A stretch of DNA of 64,000 nucleotides from G965197555 sp965197555 (GTDB taxonomy: Bacteria > Chloroflexota > Dehalococcoidia > Lucifugimonadales > UBA3495). The stretch spans positions 1,860,001 through 1,924,000 of the forward strand of contig OZ240213.1 in NCBI GenBank assembly GCA_965197555.1. The letters are read 5' to 3'. The notes beneath the pieces were generated by a model. That model made no database searches, had not been told where the DNA came from, and was given only the letters and a program-made list of their open reading frames with translations. Shown here piece by piece: positions 35,243-43,943 of the stretch; position 1 is the first letter of the stretch, and the number at the start of each line of letters is the position of its first letter. The translations under genes were made by a program, and so were the position numbers.

Positions 35243-36724
35243 ATGTTAGGATATGGAGGCCTCCCTCCTTCTTGGTCCGAAGCCAAGCTAGGTGACATTT
35301 TGCCCTTGGCATATGGGAAGGGCCTAGTAAAGAAAGACAGAGTAGAAATCGGACCTTTTCCAGTATTTGGTTCTGCTGGAATAGTAGGTTCTCACACTCA
35401 AGCTCTTATACCCGGGCCTGCCCTTATAGTGGGCAGGAAAGGCACCGTGGGTGCGACACACTATAGTCCTGGCCCCTGTTGGCCCATAGATACCACCTAT
35501 TTCATCAAAGCAACTCCTAGCTGCCATTTGCCTTTTTTCGGTTACTTGCTTAGAACTACGGATTTAGCCTCCTTGGATAAGTCAACCGCCATTCCGGGGC
35601 TCAATCGCGATGATTATAGTGAGGTGGTGGTCCCCCTACCCCCCCTCCCCGAACAGCACCGCATTGTTGCCGAAATTGAGAAGCAGCTCACCCGCCTGGA
35701 CGTCTCGGTGGCGGCGCTGAAGCGGGCCAAGGCCAACCTGAGACGCTACCGGGCCTCGGTGCTGAAGGCGGCCTGCGAGGGTACGCTGGCGCCCACCGAG
35801 GCGGAGTTGGCTCGGGCCGAGGGGCGGGACTACGAACCGGCCAGCATCCTGCTGGAGCGCATCCTGGCCGAACGCCGCGCCCGCTGGGAGTCGCAGGAAA
35901 AGAAAAGGGGCAAGTACAAGGAACCCGTGTCGCCGGATACGTCGGAACTGCCGGAGTTGCCAGAGGGGTGGGTGTGGGCCAGTCTAGACCAAGCGGTTAC
36001 TTCTTTGGAAGGCGGGAATGCTGCAACTGCTACCAATGATTCCTCCAGCAGAAGGGTACTTAGGTCCAGCGCAGTCAGGCATGGCAGCATCGACATGGAG
36101 GATTACAGGTACCTCTCTTCCGAAGCCCCACAAGGACCAGATCCCTACTTAACTGCAGGTGACCTGCTCTTTACGAGGTTGAGTGGGACATTGGATTACG
36201 TTGGCAATTGTGCAGTAGTAGGAGAGCTTTTTGGAGAAAGAATCGAGTTTCCCGACAGAATTTTCCGTGGGCGATGTGCGAGAATCATATCTCCGCACTT
36301 TGTCCAGTTCTGTTTTGCCGAAAAGACTTTGAGACAACCTTTGGAAAGCAAAGCAAAATCGACAGCAGGGCATCAGAGGATATCTTTGTCAGATCTCAGA
36401 GAGTACAGATTCCCCCTCCCACCTCTATCAGAACAGCATCGCATAGTAGCCGAAGTGGAACGCCGCCTCTCGGTCATCCAGCAATCGGAGGCCGCGGTGG
36501 AGGCCAGCCTGGCCCGGGTCGAGCGGATGCGCCAGAGCATCCTCAAGCAGGCCTTTTTCGGCAAACTAGTGCCCCAGGACCCCAACGACGAGCCGGCATC
36601 GGTCCTGCTGGAACGCATTAAGGCAGAACGGGAGGCGGCTAAAGAAGCCGAAGCTGCCAAGCCCCGGGCCCGTCGTCCCCGAGTCGCGTCATCCAAACGG
36701 AGCAAGGCTGCCAAGGAACGGTAG
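35243..36724 (+). CDS. hsdS: Type I R-M specificity subunit (HsdS)
   Basis: HsdS recognises a bipartite DNA site for the type I methylase and nuclease. The 493-residue protein has two target-recognition domains (about 8-145 and 232-395), each ending in the conserved PLPPLPEQHRIVAEIEKQL and PLPPLSEQHRIVAEVERRL spacer starts, and long helices (LTRLDVSVAALKRAKANLRR; LARVERMRQSILKQAFFG). The domains are AT-richer than the conserved helices, as is common where recognition domains are exchanged. Recognition sequence cannot be read from the protein. Confidence 0.93.
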   Translation: MLGYGGLPPSWSEAKLGDILPLAYGKGLVKKDRVEIGPFPVFGSAGIVGSHTQALIPGPALIVGRKGTVGATHYSPGPCWPIDTTYFIKATPSCHLPFFGYLLRTTDLASLDKSTAIPGLNRDDYSEVVVPLPPLPEQHRIVAEIEKQLTRLDVSVAALKRAKANLRRYRASVLKAACEGTLAPTEAELARAEGRDYEPASILLERILAERRARWESQEKKRGKYKEPVSPDTSELPELPEGWVWASLDQAVTSLEGGNAATATNDSSSRRVLRSSAVRHGSIDMEDYRYLSSEAPQGPDPYLTAGDLLFTRLSGTLDYVGNCAVVGELFGERIEFPDRIFRGRCARIISPHFVQFCFAEKTLRQPLESKAKSTAGHQRISLSDLREYRFPLPPLSEQHRIVAEVERRLSVIQQSEAAVEASLARVERMRQSILKQAFFGKLVPQDPNDEPASVLLERIKAEREAAKEAEAAKPRARRPRVASSKRSKAAKER

Positions 36725-36748
36725 CAAACTCTTCCGGAGGTTCCCCTC

Positions 36749-38242
36749 TTGACCACATCCGCCGCCAGCGTCAGCCAGAAGCTTTGGAACTACTGCAACG
36801 TCCTGCGGGACGCCGGTCTCTCCTACGGCGACTACCTGGAGCAGCTCACATACCTTATCTTCCTGAAAATGATGGACGAACTGAAGTCCCTGTACGAACT
36901 GAGCAAGTCTGAGAGCTACCGCCCGCCGGACCTGCCCGAGGGATACGACTGGCCCAGCCTGCTGGCCCGGGACGGCGACGCACTGGAGCGGCACTATCGG
37001 GCAACCCTGGAGCAGTTGGGCCGCCAGCCGGGAACCATGGGCGTCATCTTTCGCAAGGCCCAGAACCGTATCCAGGAACCGGCCATGCTCACGCGCCTGG
37101 TGCGGGACCTGATTAACGGCGAGAACTGGATGGGGCTCAGTGCCGACGTCAAGGGTGATGCCTACGAGTCCCTGCTGGAGCGCAACGCCCAGGACGTGAA
37201 AACCGGCGCGGGCCAGTATTTCACGCCCCGGCCCCTGATACAGGCCATTGTGGAGGTTATGAGGCCAAATCCAGGGGACACCATCTGCGACCCTGCCTGT
37301 GGCACCGGCGGATTCCTGCTGGGCGCCCACGATTACGTCATAACCAGTTACCCCAACATGGACGAGGGTCAAAAGAAACACCTGAAGGAACAGGGCCTTG
37401 ACGGCTGGGAAATCGTGGACGGCGCCGCCCGCATGGGGGTGATGAACCTTTACCTCCACGGCATCGGCGGCAACGAGACCAGGATCAGGGTGGACGACAG
37501 CCTGCGCTCTCACCCCGGCGCCTATTACGATCTGGTGCTGACCAATCCTCCCTTCGGCCGCAAATCCAGCCTGACAATTGGCAACGGCGACGGCGGCACG
37601 GAAAAGAGCGACCTGACTGTCGAGCGCAACGATTTCTGGGCCACCACCAGCAACAAGCAGCTGAACTTCCTGCAGCACGTTCGTACCCTGTTGAAGAACA
37701 ATGGCAGGGCGGCCATCGTGGTGCCGGATAACGTGCTGTTTGAAGGCGGCGCCGGAGAAACGGTCCGCCGCAAGCTGCTGATGGAGTGTGACGTCCACAC
37801 CCTGGTGCGACTGCCCACAGGCATTTTTTATGCACAGGGCGTTAAGGCTAACGTCCTGTTCTTCGACCGCAAGCCCGCCAGCGAGACTCCCTGGACCAAA
37901 GACCTTTGGATTTATGACCTGCGTACCAACCACCACTTCACCCTGAAGACCAGCCCCTTGACTCGGGCCGACCTGGACGATTTCGTGGCCTGCTACAACA
38001 CGGAAAACCGGCTTCAGCGCGCGGAGTCGGAAAGGTTCAGAAGCTTCGACTACGAGGAGTTGGTCAAGCGGGACAAGGCCAACCTGGACATCTTCTGGCT
38101 GAGAGATGAAAGCATGGAGGACTCAGCCAACCTTCCACTACCCGACGTCATCGCCGAGGAAATTCTGGAAGACCTGCGGGCGGCGCTGGAGCAGTTGGAG
38201 GAGATTGCGGGAGATTTGGCAGCGGAACCGACACAATCCTAA
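36749..38242 (+). CDS. hsdM: Type I R-M adenine methyltransferase (HsdM)
   Basis: HsdM methylates adenine at the site chosen by HsdS. The 497-residue protein has the N-terminal helical domain (KLWNYCNVLRDAGLSYGDYL), SAM motif I in TICDPACGTGGFLLGAHDYV (about 176-195) and the catalytic NPPF in DLVLTNPPFGRKSSL (about 260). FTPRPLIQAIVEVM precedes motif I as in the family. TTG 36749 follows GGAGG at about 36736. Length and motifs indicate a functional enzyme. It ends the operon. Confidence 0.93.
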   Translation: MTTSAASVSQKLWNYCNVLRDAGLSYGDYLEQLTYLIFLKMMDELKSLYELSKSESYRPPDLPEGYDWPSLLARDGDALERHYRATLEQLGRQPGTMGVIFRKAQNRIQEPAMLTRLVRDLINGENWMGLSADVKGDAYESLLERNAQDVKTGAGQYFTPRPLIQAIVEVMRPNPGDTICDPACGTGGFLLGAHDYVITSYPNMDEGQKKHLKEQGLDGWEIVDGAARMGVMNLYLHGIGGNETRIRVDDSLRSHPGAYYDLVLTNPPFGRKSSLTIGNGDGGTEKSDLTVERNDFWATTSNKQLNFLQHVRTLLKNNGRAAIVVPDNVLFEGGAGETVRRKLLMECDVHTLVRLPTGIFYAQGVKANVLFFDRKPASETPWTKDLWIYDLRTNHHFTLKTSPLTRADLDDFVACYNTENRLQRAESERFRSFDYEELVKRDKANLDIFWLRDESMEDSANLPLPDVIAEEILEDLRAALEQLEEIAGDLAAEPTQS

Positions 38243-38778
38243 TGATGAAATGGGAGACCGAGAAAACTAATGGACGAGCGCCGAGTTATGTCGGACACTT
38301 TTATTGCCAAAGTCAAGCAATTTTAGGTGGACTCGGTCAGTTGGACAGGACCGAGGTGGAATTAATCGAGCGTCCCGCTGCTCCTGCCAATGATACCAGC
38401 ACACGTTCCGGTGAAACTTCCGTTACCTTCGATTCCTCCGCTCGGTGGGATCTGACCTCATCCCAGGTGAATACAAGGTCCCACTACGCCAACCCCACCA
38501 GTCTCGCCATACTGTATCCCACCGTGGTCAGACGGCGGGCGACGTAACTGCCGGCGAAGCCGAGGGCGCCGGTACAACTCCCGTGTCGGCGTGGTACAGG
38601 GTTAATGACTCCTCCAAGAATCGGCGTGCAACCAACCACCGTAATTTCAGGATAACACCGGTTGTTACGTTTCTACGGTTCTTCAACCCTGACGCCTTCA
38701 CCCAGGCATTGGTCTGAGTGCTACTATGAAACCGGGCGGCGGCTGGTGCATTTGCGGTGGTCGGAGGGACGTTTGCCG
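38243..38778. other. Post-hsd interval, no confirmed gene
   Basis: A 101-residue frame (38242-38547) starts on the last base of the hsdM stop (TAATG), so coupled translation is possible, but its sequence (ILGGLGQLDRTEVELIERP and a Ser/Thr-rich tail) matches nothing I know. The rest has no supported frame, promoter or terminator. Confidence 0.3.
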
Positions 38779-39339
38779 ATGGCTGAAGAACGTCCGGCAA
38801 CATCAGGACTTGACAGGAAGCGGACCGGGGCCAGCTACGCCAGCCAGTGGAACCGTTTTGTCGCCTGGTGCGCGGAGTCGGGTAGCAGTGCGCTTCCCGC
38901 GGCTCCCGAAGACGTGGCGGCCTACCTGAAAGACCGGCGGGACTCAGGAGCGAAGCCCTCGACCCTGAAGGTGGCGGCGGCCGCCATCGCGCGCAGCCAC
39001 AGGGAAGCGGGTTTCGACGTAGCTGCGCAGCAGGGCGTCGCCAGGACCGTCCTGGACGAACTGACGCAGGACGACTCTCCCGGCGCCACCCGGGCGCTGC
39101 CCCTGGACCTGGACTGCTACCTGGCCATCAGGAAGGTTGCCAAAGAGCAGCGCAGCGGCAGGGGCGGGTACGAGGAAAGGGTGCTCAACGCCCGCCGGCG
39201 GGGGAAGCTGGACGTGGCGATGATCGGCCTGATGCGGGACGCCCGGCTGCGGGTGTACGAGGCGGCGGCGTTGACCTGGGGAGACTTGGAGCGGGTGCAT
39301 GGCGGGTCCGGCCGCGTGCGTGTCGAAGCCTCGGGCTGA
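38779..39339 (+). pseudogene. Tyrosine recombinase (integrase), C-terminally truncated
   Basis: ATG 38779 has GGAGGG 10 nt upstream. The N-terminal SAM-like core-binding domain is clear (TGASYASQWNRFVAWCAESG; EDVAAYLKDRRDSGAKPSTL; AAAIARSHREAGFDV), and the catalytic domain begins with MIGLMRDARLRVYEAAALTW and GDLERVHGGSGRVRVEA. TGA 39337 then ends it, before the HxxR, H/W and Tyr catalytic boxes. PRIGM in another frame just downstream may be a trace of the lost part. Inactive as it stands, it may mark the edge of the island that brought in the hsd operon. Confidence 0.7.
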
Positions 39340-39522
39340 TGACCCTCGGTACTGTCCCTAGAATTGGAATGCTGAGCACACGCAATGCCGCTTGCCTTAC
39401 AGCCACATCCCCCAGCACCAGCCTCAACTGCCTTGGTGTGGCGGGCCAACTTGGGGGGTGAACCCCACCGGCCCTGGCTCATGACGTCGGCGGTGGGAGC
39501 GCTGTTGACCTTCCCCCAAAAG

Positions 39523-40377
39523 TTATACCACCAACAAAGAGAGGTTCCGGTCCATGTTCTGCTTGAACTCCAACGGAGTCAGGTATCCCAATGAACTGTG
39601 GGGTCGGTCTCGGTTGTAGTCGGCGCGCCATTCCTCAATCATCGCCCGGGCATCAGCCAGATCCAGGAGCCAATGCAGGTTCAGGCACTCATCTCGGAAC
39701 TTGCCATTGAAACTCTCGATGTACCCGTTCTCCGCCGGTTTGCCCGGTGTAATAAAGTGCAGCGTTATCCCGCTGCGCTTGGCCCAAGCCGCCAGGGCTT
39801 TGCTGGTGAACTCGGGTCCGTTGTCCATCACCAGCGCCTGGGGTAGTCCGTGGGTCTCGCTAAGCCGGTCCAGCACCCGGACCACCCGCTGGCCGTTAAT
39901 TGATGTGTCCACTTCAATCGCCGGACACTCCCGGGTGAACTCGTCCACGATAGCCAAGGCCCTGATTCTTCTTCCACCCACCGCGCTGTCCTGGACAAAG
40001 TCCATCGACCAACGCTGATTGGGTCCGGTCAACTCCCCCAAGGGGACCACCCGGCCGGCGCCCCGGCGTCTTCCCTGGCGCCGCCGCGGCAACTGCAGTC
40101 CCTCCTGAGCGTAGATGCGTTCCACTCGCTTGTGATTGACCGCTCCCAACTTCCGCCGTACCAGCGCGGTTAGCCGGGGACTCCCGAACCGGGGCCGGAA
40201 ACGGGCCAACTCTCGGATCAGACCCCGCACCACCAGTTCGTCAGCAGCGCTCTTACCCTGGTACCGGTACGTCCCTCGGCCTATGGCCACCTGGGCACAT
40301 GCTCTCCGCTCGCTTACTCCCGCTCTTCTCATCGCGTCCACAGCTTCCTTCCGATGGGGACGCGTCAGTACTTTTTT
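39523..40377 (-). CDS. IS3 transposase OrfB (made as OrfAB by frameshifting)
   Basis: The rve-type catalytic domain is complete: RWSMDFVQDSAVGGRRIRAL (Asp), GLPQALVMDNGPEFTSKALA (Asp), GYIESFNGKFRDECLNLHWL (Glu) and NRDRPHSSLGYLTPLEF. Before it lie the HTH_21 helices (AMRRAGVSERRACAQVAIGR; RFGSPRLTALVRRKLG). OrfB has no strong start of its own. The A AAA AAG heptamer at 40377-40371, where the orfA frame reads Ser-Lys-Lys-Tyr-stop, allows a -1 shift into orfB, the standard IS3 strategy. Confidence 0.9.
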   Translation of the reverse strand, partial: KKVLTRPHRKEAVDAMRRAGVSERRACAQVAIGRGTYRYQGKSAADELVVRGLIRELARFRPRFGSPRLTALVRRKLGAVNHKRVERIYAQEGLQLPRRRQGRRRGAGRVVPLGELTGPNQRWSMDFVQDSAVGGRRIRALAIVDEFTRECPAIEVDTSINGQRVVRVLDRLSETHGLPQALVMDNGPEFTSKALAAWAKRSGITLHFITPGKPAENGYIESFNGKFRDECLNLHWLLDLADARAMIEEWRADYNRDRPHSSLGYLTPLEFKQNMDRNLSLLVV

Positions 40378-40631
40378 GATAGGGCCGCCCGTAGACCCAG
40401 GATGTCCAGCTCTTTGTCGGCAACCAATTGCTTCAGACGCCGGTTCTCTTCTTCCAGGGCTCTTAGCCGCTTGGCCTCGGAGACCTCCAACCCGCCGTAC
40501 TTGGACTTCCACCGGTAGTAGGTGGCCTCGGAGATGCCCTGCTGGCGCCACAGGCCGGTGACCCTTGCTCCCCCCTCGGCTTCCTTGAGTACCCGGATGA
40601 TCTGTTCCTCGGTGAATCTCTTCCCCTTCAT
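40365..40631 (-). CDS. IS3 OrfA (HTH protein)
   Basis: The 88-residue protein starts MKGKRFTEEQIIRVLKEAEG, an HTH_8-type homeodomain-like fold, followed by GISEATYYRWKSKYGGLEV and a leucine-zipper-like helix (LRALEEENRRLKQLVADKEL). It binds the IS ends. Its stop lies 3 nt after the slippery AAAAAAG. A truncated relative lies at 63 kb. Confidence 0.92.
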   Translation of the reverse strand: MKGKRFTEEQIIRVLKEAEGGARVTGLWRQQGISEATYYRWKSKYGGLEVSEAKRLRALEEENRRLKQLVADKELDILGLRAALSKKY

Positions 40632-40709
40632 TTCCAGTCCTCCTTCCTCTTCATTCTAACGGAGAACTCTAATTACTAATGGTACAGTTTTGGGGGGAAA
40701 GGTCACTGT

Positions 40710-41119
40710 GGATGGCGATGCTCACTGCCATTCTCGCACGGCCGCTGTAGCCGAAGTGATCGCCCTCAAGACCGGGGTGCCCCGCGTCAACTTGGTCATG
40801 GTAGACCGAAACCTAGCAAGAGTCGCCGCACTAATGCCTGAAGAGAGCCCGACCGGTTGCCAGGGCTAACAAGCCCGTATCTTGTAAGTGAGGGCCAGCA
40901 CTTCTGCGGAGGCTGAGATGACGGAAGCAGGGGCCTGAGTGCACGGCAGGTGGAACCATCTTCGAGTTGTGGCCAGGAGCCTTGTCTCTGGTCGCGGCGG
41001 CGGGTATCCGGAGGTGGTGCGGAGCGCACAGAACTGCGAGATACTTGGTGGAAGGTCAGGCTTCAGGGAACCGCTCGGCCACTCCCGTTACACTCCCTAC
41101 GGGCCTATGCCCTCCCCTG
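40710..41119. other. Interval with a possible gene tail, otherwise non-coding
   Basis: One plus-strand frame reads AVAEVIALKTGVPRVNLVMV and DRNLARVAALMPEE before a TAA at about 40867. Joining it to the left flank across one CTGT copy keeps the frame open back to a TGA near 39467, so the IS3 may have hit a small gene. I cannot name it. From 40870 to 41119 nothing was recognised. Confidence 0.25.
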
Positions 41120-41491
41120 CTACCCTCTGGCCTGTATGACGACGCCGCCTCCGTTCTCGACTTCGATGTTCAGGCTGTGCCCATCGAGCAACAGCATACC
41201 TAGGAGCGGGGTACTGCCCGTCGCGTCGGCCTCGATGTCTCTCGGTCGGCCGTCCCAGAGCACGGTAACGTAGTGAACGTCGAAATCCACCTCAGCGTCG
41301 TTGGCGAGAACGGCCTGGCCCATGTAAGCGAAAGGAAACCCCAGCTCAGCAACCAACCCGGGCGGCAAGGTCAGGAAACCGCTGTAGCCTGTGTCCACCA
41401 CGGCCTCGATGTCCCGCGTCCGTCCCTCCGGGTCCTGCAAGGGGAGAGTCACGATTGCTTCGTAGGCGGAGTTCACCACCCCTTGGATCAA
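41120..41491 (-). CDS. Retropepsin-like (clan AA) aspartic protease
   Basis: The product, about 123 residues, has the single-domain aspartic protease signature IEAVVDTGYSGFLTLPPGLV (catalytic Asp in DTG) and the second hydrophobic-glycine motif PLLGMLLLDGHSLNIEV. Family members are small and act as dimers. A longer frame reaches 41554, but TTG 41491 has GGAGG 5 nt upstream, and its TTGA overlap with the stop of the partner gene fits translational coupling. Substrate unknown. Confidence 0.75.
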   Translation of the reverse strand: MIQGVVNSAYEAIVTLPLQDPEGRTRDIEAVVDTGYSGFLTLPPGLVAELGFPFAYMGQAVLANDAEVDFDVHYVTVLWDGRPRDIEADATGSTPLLGMLLLDGHSLNIEVENGGGVVIQARG

Positions 41492-41778
41492 CCGGTCCTC
41501 CGCAGAGACCCGGCCCCGAAGCTGCGGAGCGCCCGGTAGCCCACCCGCTCGCACAAGACATCGACAGCGTCGGGCCGCTGCGCCCGCAGACGCTCCACCG
41601 CAGCGCGGGTGGTGTCCGCGACGGCCCAGTCCCCGGTCTCAACGTCGATGGCGACGTACTCTCCGAAGTGGTGGGCTTCGACCTGGGGCAGGATGTCCCA
41701 CTGGTATATCTCCTTGCCCAGGCGAACCGCCTCCTTGCGGGGTCTGCGCTGGGGAGCAGGCGTCTCTGCGTGGGTCAT
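41488..41778 (-). CDS. Small partner protein of the aspartic protease
   Basis: This 96-residue protein has LGKEIYQWDILPQVEAHHFG, YVAIDVETGDWAVADTTRAA, VERLRAQRPDA and a closing VGYRALRSFG, a compact family often found just before clan AA proteases in cyanobacteria and Chloroflexota. The pair overlaps by 4 nt and looks like a toxin-antitoxin-style bicistron, although no such activity is established. The final residues after RSFGAG are not conserved-looking. Confidence 0.65.
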   Translation of the reverse strand: MTHAETPAPQRRPRKEAVRLGKEIYQWDILPQVEAHHFGEYVAIDVETGDWAVADTTRAAVERLRAQRPDAVDVLCERVGYRALRSFGAGSLRRTG

Positions 41779-41820
41779 TCGCGCTCCTGTACAAGGCGGT
41801 CTTCTACTCTTGGCATTCTA

Positions 41821-41855
41821 TCATCCGACGGGTTCATCCGACGGGTTCATCCGAC
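41821..41855 (+). repeat. Short tandem repeat (13-bp unit)
   Basis: TCATCCGACGGGT occurs twice in tandem at 41821-41846, and a third partial copy follows. It lies upstream of the protease pair, within a 230-bp stretch without a gene. Confidence 0.7.
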
Positions 41856-42006
41856 AAAGAAAAGCACGTGTTGCAGGGCCCTCCCACCGCCGCCATCGAG
41901 CGTCTCAGCTTTCTCCCAACGTATTGGAGGCTTTGGCATTCCCCGTCGACTATCTCGTTCTTCAGCGTTTGGTCTAGGGTCAGCGCCTACTCAAGCAGCA
42001 ACGCGG

Positions 42007-42321
42007 TTAGTGCGGTAAAGGTTTTGTCTCCCGCCAGTGTGTTTCGTTGCACTCGCATCCGTCATACCAAGACTGGGCCATAGGACGGGGGTCAGGAACG
42101 GGGGTGAACTCTATCCCCCTCTCTGCCAAGAACTTGACGGGGCCGCCCGGACCCCAATCTTGATACGAGCACCAACGATTAGGCTGATGAGCAAGTGCCG
42201 TCAGGCAGGCGGCTAGGTAAGCAGACTGCCGGGGTGTTCTTTGGGCGGGGGAGATGCTGGTAATGTCTTTAATGGATGCCACTCCGCCTACATTTAGCTT
42301 GCCCGAGGCGTTAGTTGTCAT
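42007..42321 (-). CDS. Hypothetical protein, 104 residues
   Basis: ATG 42321 is preceded by AAGGAGGG, which decides the start. The product has SAYLAACLTALAHQPNRWCS and YDGCECNETHWRETKP, with three cysteines and no membrane helix. GPGGPVKFLAERGIEF near the middle suggests a short helix-turn element. I do not recognise it. It belongs to an AT-richer block of small genes on this strand. Confidence 0.55.
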   Translation of the reverse strand: MTTNASGKLNVGGVASIKDITSISPAQRTPRQSAYLAACLTALAHQPNRWCSYQDWGPGGPVKFLAERGIEFTPVPDPRPMAQSWYDGCECNETHWRETKPLPH

Positions 42322-42488
42322 TTCCCTCCTTGGCAACTTTATTGCCGGTTCCGTTTGTTCCTCATCCCAATTTCCCTATACGACAAGCAAAGGTTCCGTT
42401 CGGTTGTAGGGTATGGTATTTAGACGGTGCCACGAGCCTATTCCGCTAGCCGGACGGCCTGCACAAAAGGAGACAATTTTGGTGCCCA

Positions 42489-42668
42489 TCACGGGGAGCA
42501 CAAGTAAGCATAGATGCTCCATACAATGAAAACGACGCCGACAATTGTTCCAAGAATGGCATAAATGGGAGTCCTTCTTCGCGTGGATGTGGATAACCCA
42601 CCTCCAACCGCGCCAAATCCGATGAGCAGAAGTACAACAGCCGCCGCTTCACCACACGCATCACTCAT
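42489..42668 (-). CDS. 59-residue two-span membrane protein
   Basis: ATG 42668 follows AAGGAG by 8 nt. The product has one glycine-rich hydrophobic segment (AAAVVLLLIGFGAVGGGL), a basic turn (STSTRRRTP) and a second helix (YAILGTIVGVVFIVWSIYAY), ending at TGA 42489. The start signal and double-helix topology support a genuine small membrane protein. Function unknown; the location between other small accessory genes suggests phage or island origin. Confidence 0.6.
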   Translation of the reverse strand: MSDACGEAAAVVLLLIGFGAVGGGLSTSTRRRTPIYAILGTIVGVVFIVWSIYAYLCSP

Positions 42669-42723
42669 TGCGCTTCACTCCTTACCCTTTAACCGAACGG
42701 AACCACCCAGTTCGTCTAAATGG

Positions 42724-43110
42724 CTAGAGTTTGTCGACCAGTACAGTTACGACAATCCCAGTCGCCCCCAGCACAATAGTTAGGGCGATCCCGACGATAG
42801 TGAGTTTACGGCCTATGGGCCGCTTTTTGGCTTCGTTGTCCTTAACCTCAAATTGCTTGCAAAGCAAAAGCATCTTATCCCAAGGCCAAGGTAACGGAGC
42901 CGTGATCTGCTTTCGTGAATACCATTGGTCTCGTAATTCACTATAGTCCGGGAAGCCGTGGTATCGCCCAGCTTCGGCTTTTTCCTCTTGCACAATATTG
43001 AAGTGTTCTGTACGAATTCTAAAGTACTCGTGGCCTGCAAAGCCTAGTTGCAACGCCTCTTCTTCCGCCTCTTGCATTTGCCTTTCCGCAGAATGCCACT
43101 TGGTCCACAA
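42724..43110 (-). CDS. Hypothetical tail-anchored membrane protein
   Basis: The 128-residue product has an acidic helix (RQMQEAEEEALQLGFAGHEY), a middle part rich in Tyr and Trp (SELRDQWYSRKQITAPLPWP), a basic segment (KKRPIGRK) and a C-terminal membrane helix (LTIVGIALTIVLGATGIVVT). The start is uncertain: TTG 43110 is used, but the frame stays open upstream to a TAG at about 43163 without a good start. Upstream truncation is possible, because a repeated element end lies at 43202. Confidence 0.5.
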   Translation of the reverse strand: MWTKWHSAERQMQEAEEEALQLGFAGHEYFRIRTEHFNIVQEEKAEAGRYHGFPDYSELRDQWYSRKQITAPLPWPWDKMLLLCKQFEVKDNEAKKRPIGRKLTIVGIALTIVLGATGIVVTVLVDKL

Positions 43111-43317
43111 GTGCTGGACTGCATCCAGACCCTTTTTCTCCTCTTCCCAACGTATGCCCTGCTATATCAACGCGTTCTGTTGCCAAATAGCGACCAAGTC
43201 TCTAGGGTCTGTTTACATTCAGCGGGCGCCGTGGACCGTGCGGGCGGGCTGAGGAATGCGGTGGATGGTTCGAGGGTATTGTGAGGCTACGCCGTCCCTC
43301 TCAGCGTCGCTGTCTGT

Positions 43318-43593
43318 TTAAGTTTGCGGTTCATCCGGTGAAATTGTTCCAAGCTCGCGGGCGGCTTGCAAGAAGCTAACAAAGGCTTGGGGATTACTGA
43401 AGAAATGGTTCATGAGTTGTTCTTCCCGACTAGGTTCTTTAGGGGCTGCGATACTGGTCACGGTGTCCAACAGTTTTTCTTGGCTAGTTTTCGCCACCTC
43501 TTCGACTACTGTGGCCCTTTTATCAATGTCGGCCAATAAGTTCCTGGTGCTGTAGGATGTGTGATAAGTGAACCAAATGGCAACCCCGGCCAA
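43318..43593 (-). CDS. Hypothetical membrane-anchored protein
   Basis: From TTG 43593 the frame gives 91 residues. The frame is also open upstream to 43668 and there encodes a continuous hydrophobic helix (VIVGVISLVASLFSIALAGV), so the real start is probably earlier. GGAGGG at about 43660 precedes only AGT ATC, with no standard start codon, suggesting a rare start or a small lesion. The soluble part has an amphipathic helix (SREEQLMNHFFSNPQAFVSF). It is flanked by two direct copies of a 19-20 bp element end. Confidence 0.45.
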   Translation of the reverse strand: MAGVAIWFTYHTSYSTRNLLADIDKRATVVEEVAKTSQEKLLDTVTSIAAPKEPSREEQLMNHFFSNPQAFVSFLQAARELGTISPDEPQT

Positions 43594-43848
43594 GGCAATG
43601 GAGAACAGGCTGGCTACCAGTGAGATAACCCCTACAATTACGCTTATGTCGCTGATACTCCCTCCATACTAGGGTCTGTTACATTCAACATCAGGGCTGC
43701 CGGGGTGTCAAAACAGCTCGACCCCATACAAGATGTAGTATGGGGTCGGCTCAAATCGTCGGAAAATCAACTAAATACAGCCACTAAATTGACTCCAAAG
43801 TATTCCGAGCCGAGGCTCCCCGTAGTAGAATTATCCTAAAATAGAAAA

Positions 43849-43868
43849 GAGCCCAGCGGACTGGGCTC
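43849..43868. terminator. Symmetrical GAGCCCAG hairpin
   Basis: GAGCCCAG-CGGA-CTGGGCTC forms a perfect 8-bp stem; AATAGAAAA precedes it, so on the minus strand the stem is followed by TTTTCTATTTT. It would act as a terminator for minus-strand transcription. Confidence 0.6.
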
Positions 43869-43879
43869 CGGGTCCAAAA

Positions 43880-43914
43880 CCTATACTATGATGCTCAACA
43901 ACACATAGTATAGG
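43880..43914. promoter_or_regulatory. Long AT-rich hairpin
   Basis: CCTATACTATG and CATAGTATAGG form an 11-bp perfect stem around a 13-nt loop. No T-tract follows. It could be an RNA stability element, protein-binding site or replication-related structure. Confidence 0.5.
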
Positions 43915-43943
43915 CCATCCGGTCACCCGGAGTCAAGAAATTT

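Larger units (their letters stand above)
39506..40705 (-). mobile_element. Complete IS3-family element
   Basis: Imperfect terminal repeats start TGACCTT(T)CCCCC (39506 onwards, and the inverse ending at 40705) and enclose 1,200 bp. CTGT flanks both sides (39502-39505, 40706-40709), a 4-bp target duplication. It has overlapping orfA and orfB with a slippery heptamer and seems functional. Confidence 0.9.

Noticed and set aside
36689..37936. 415-residue frame antisense to hsdM
   Set aside because: hsdM is complete with SAM and NPPF motifs; the antisense frame has no recognisable domain.
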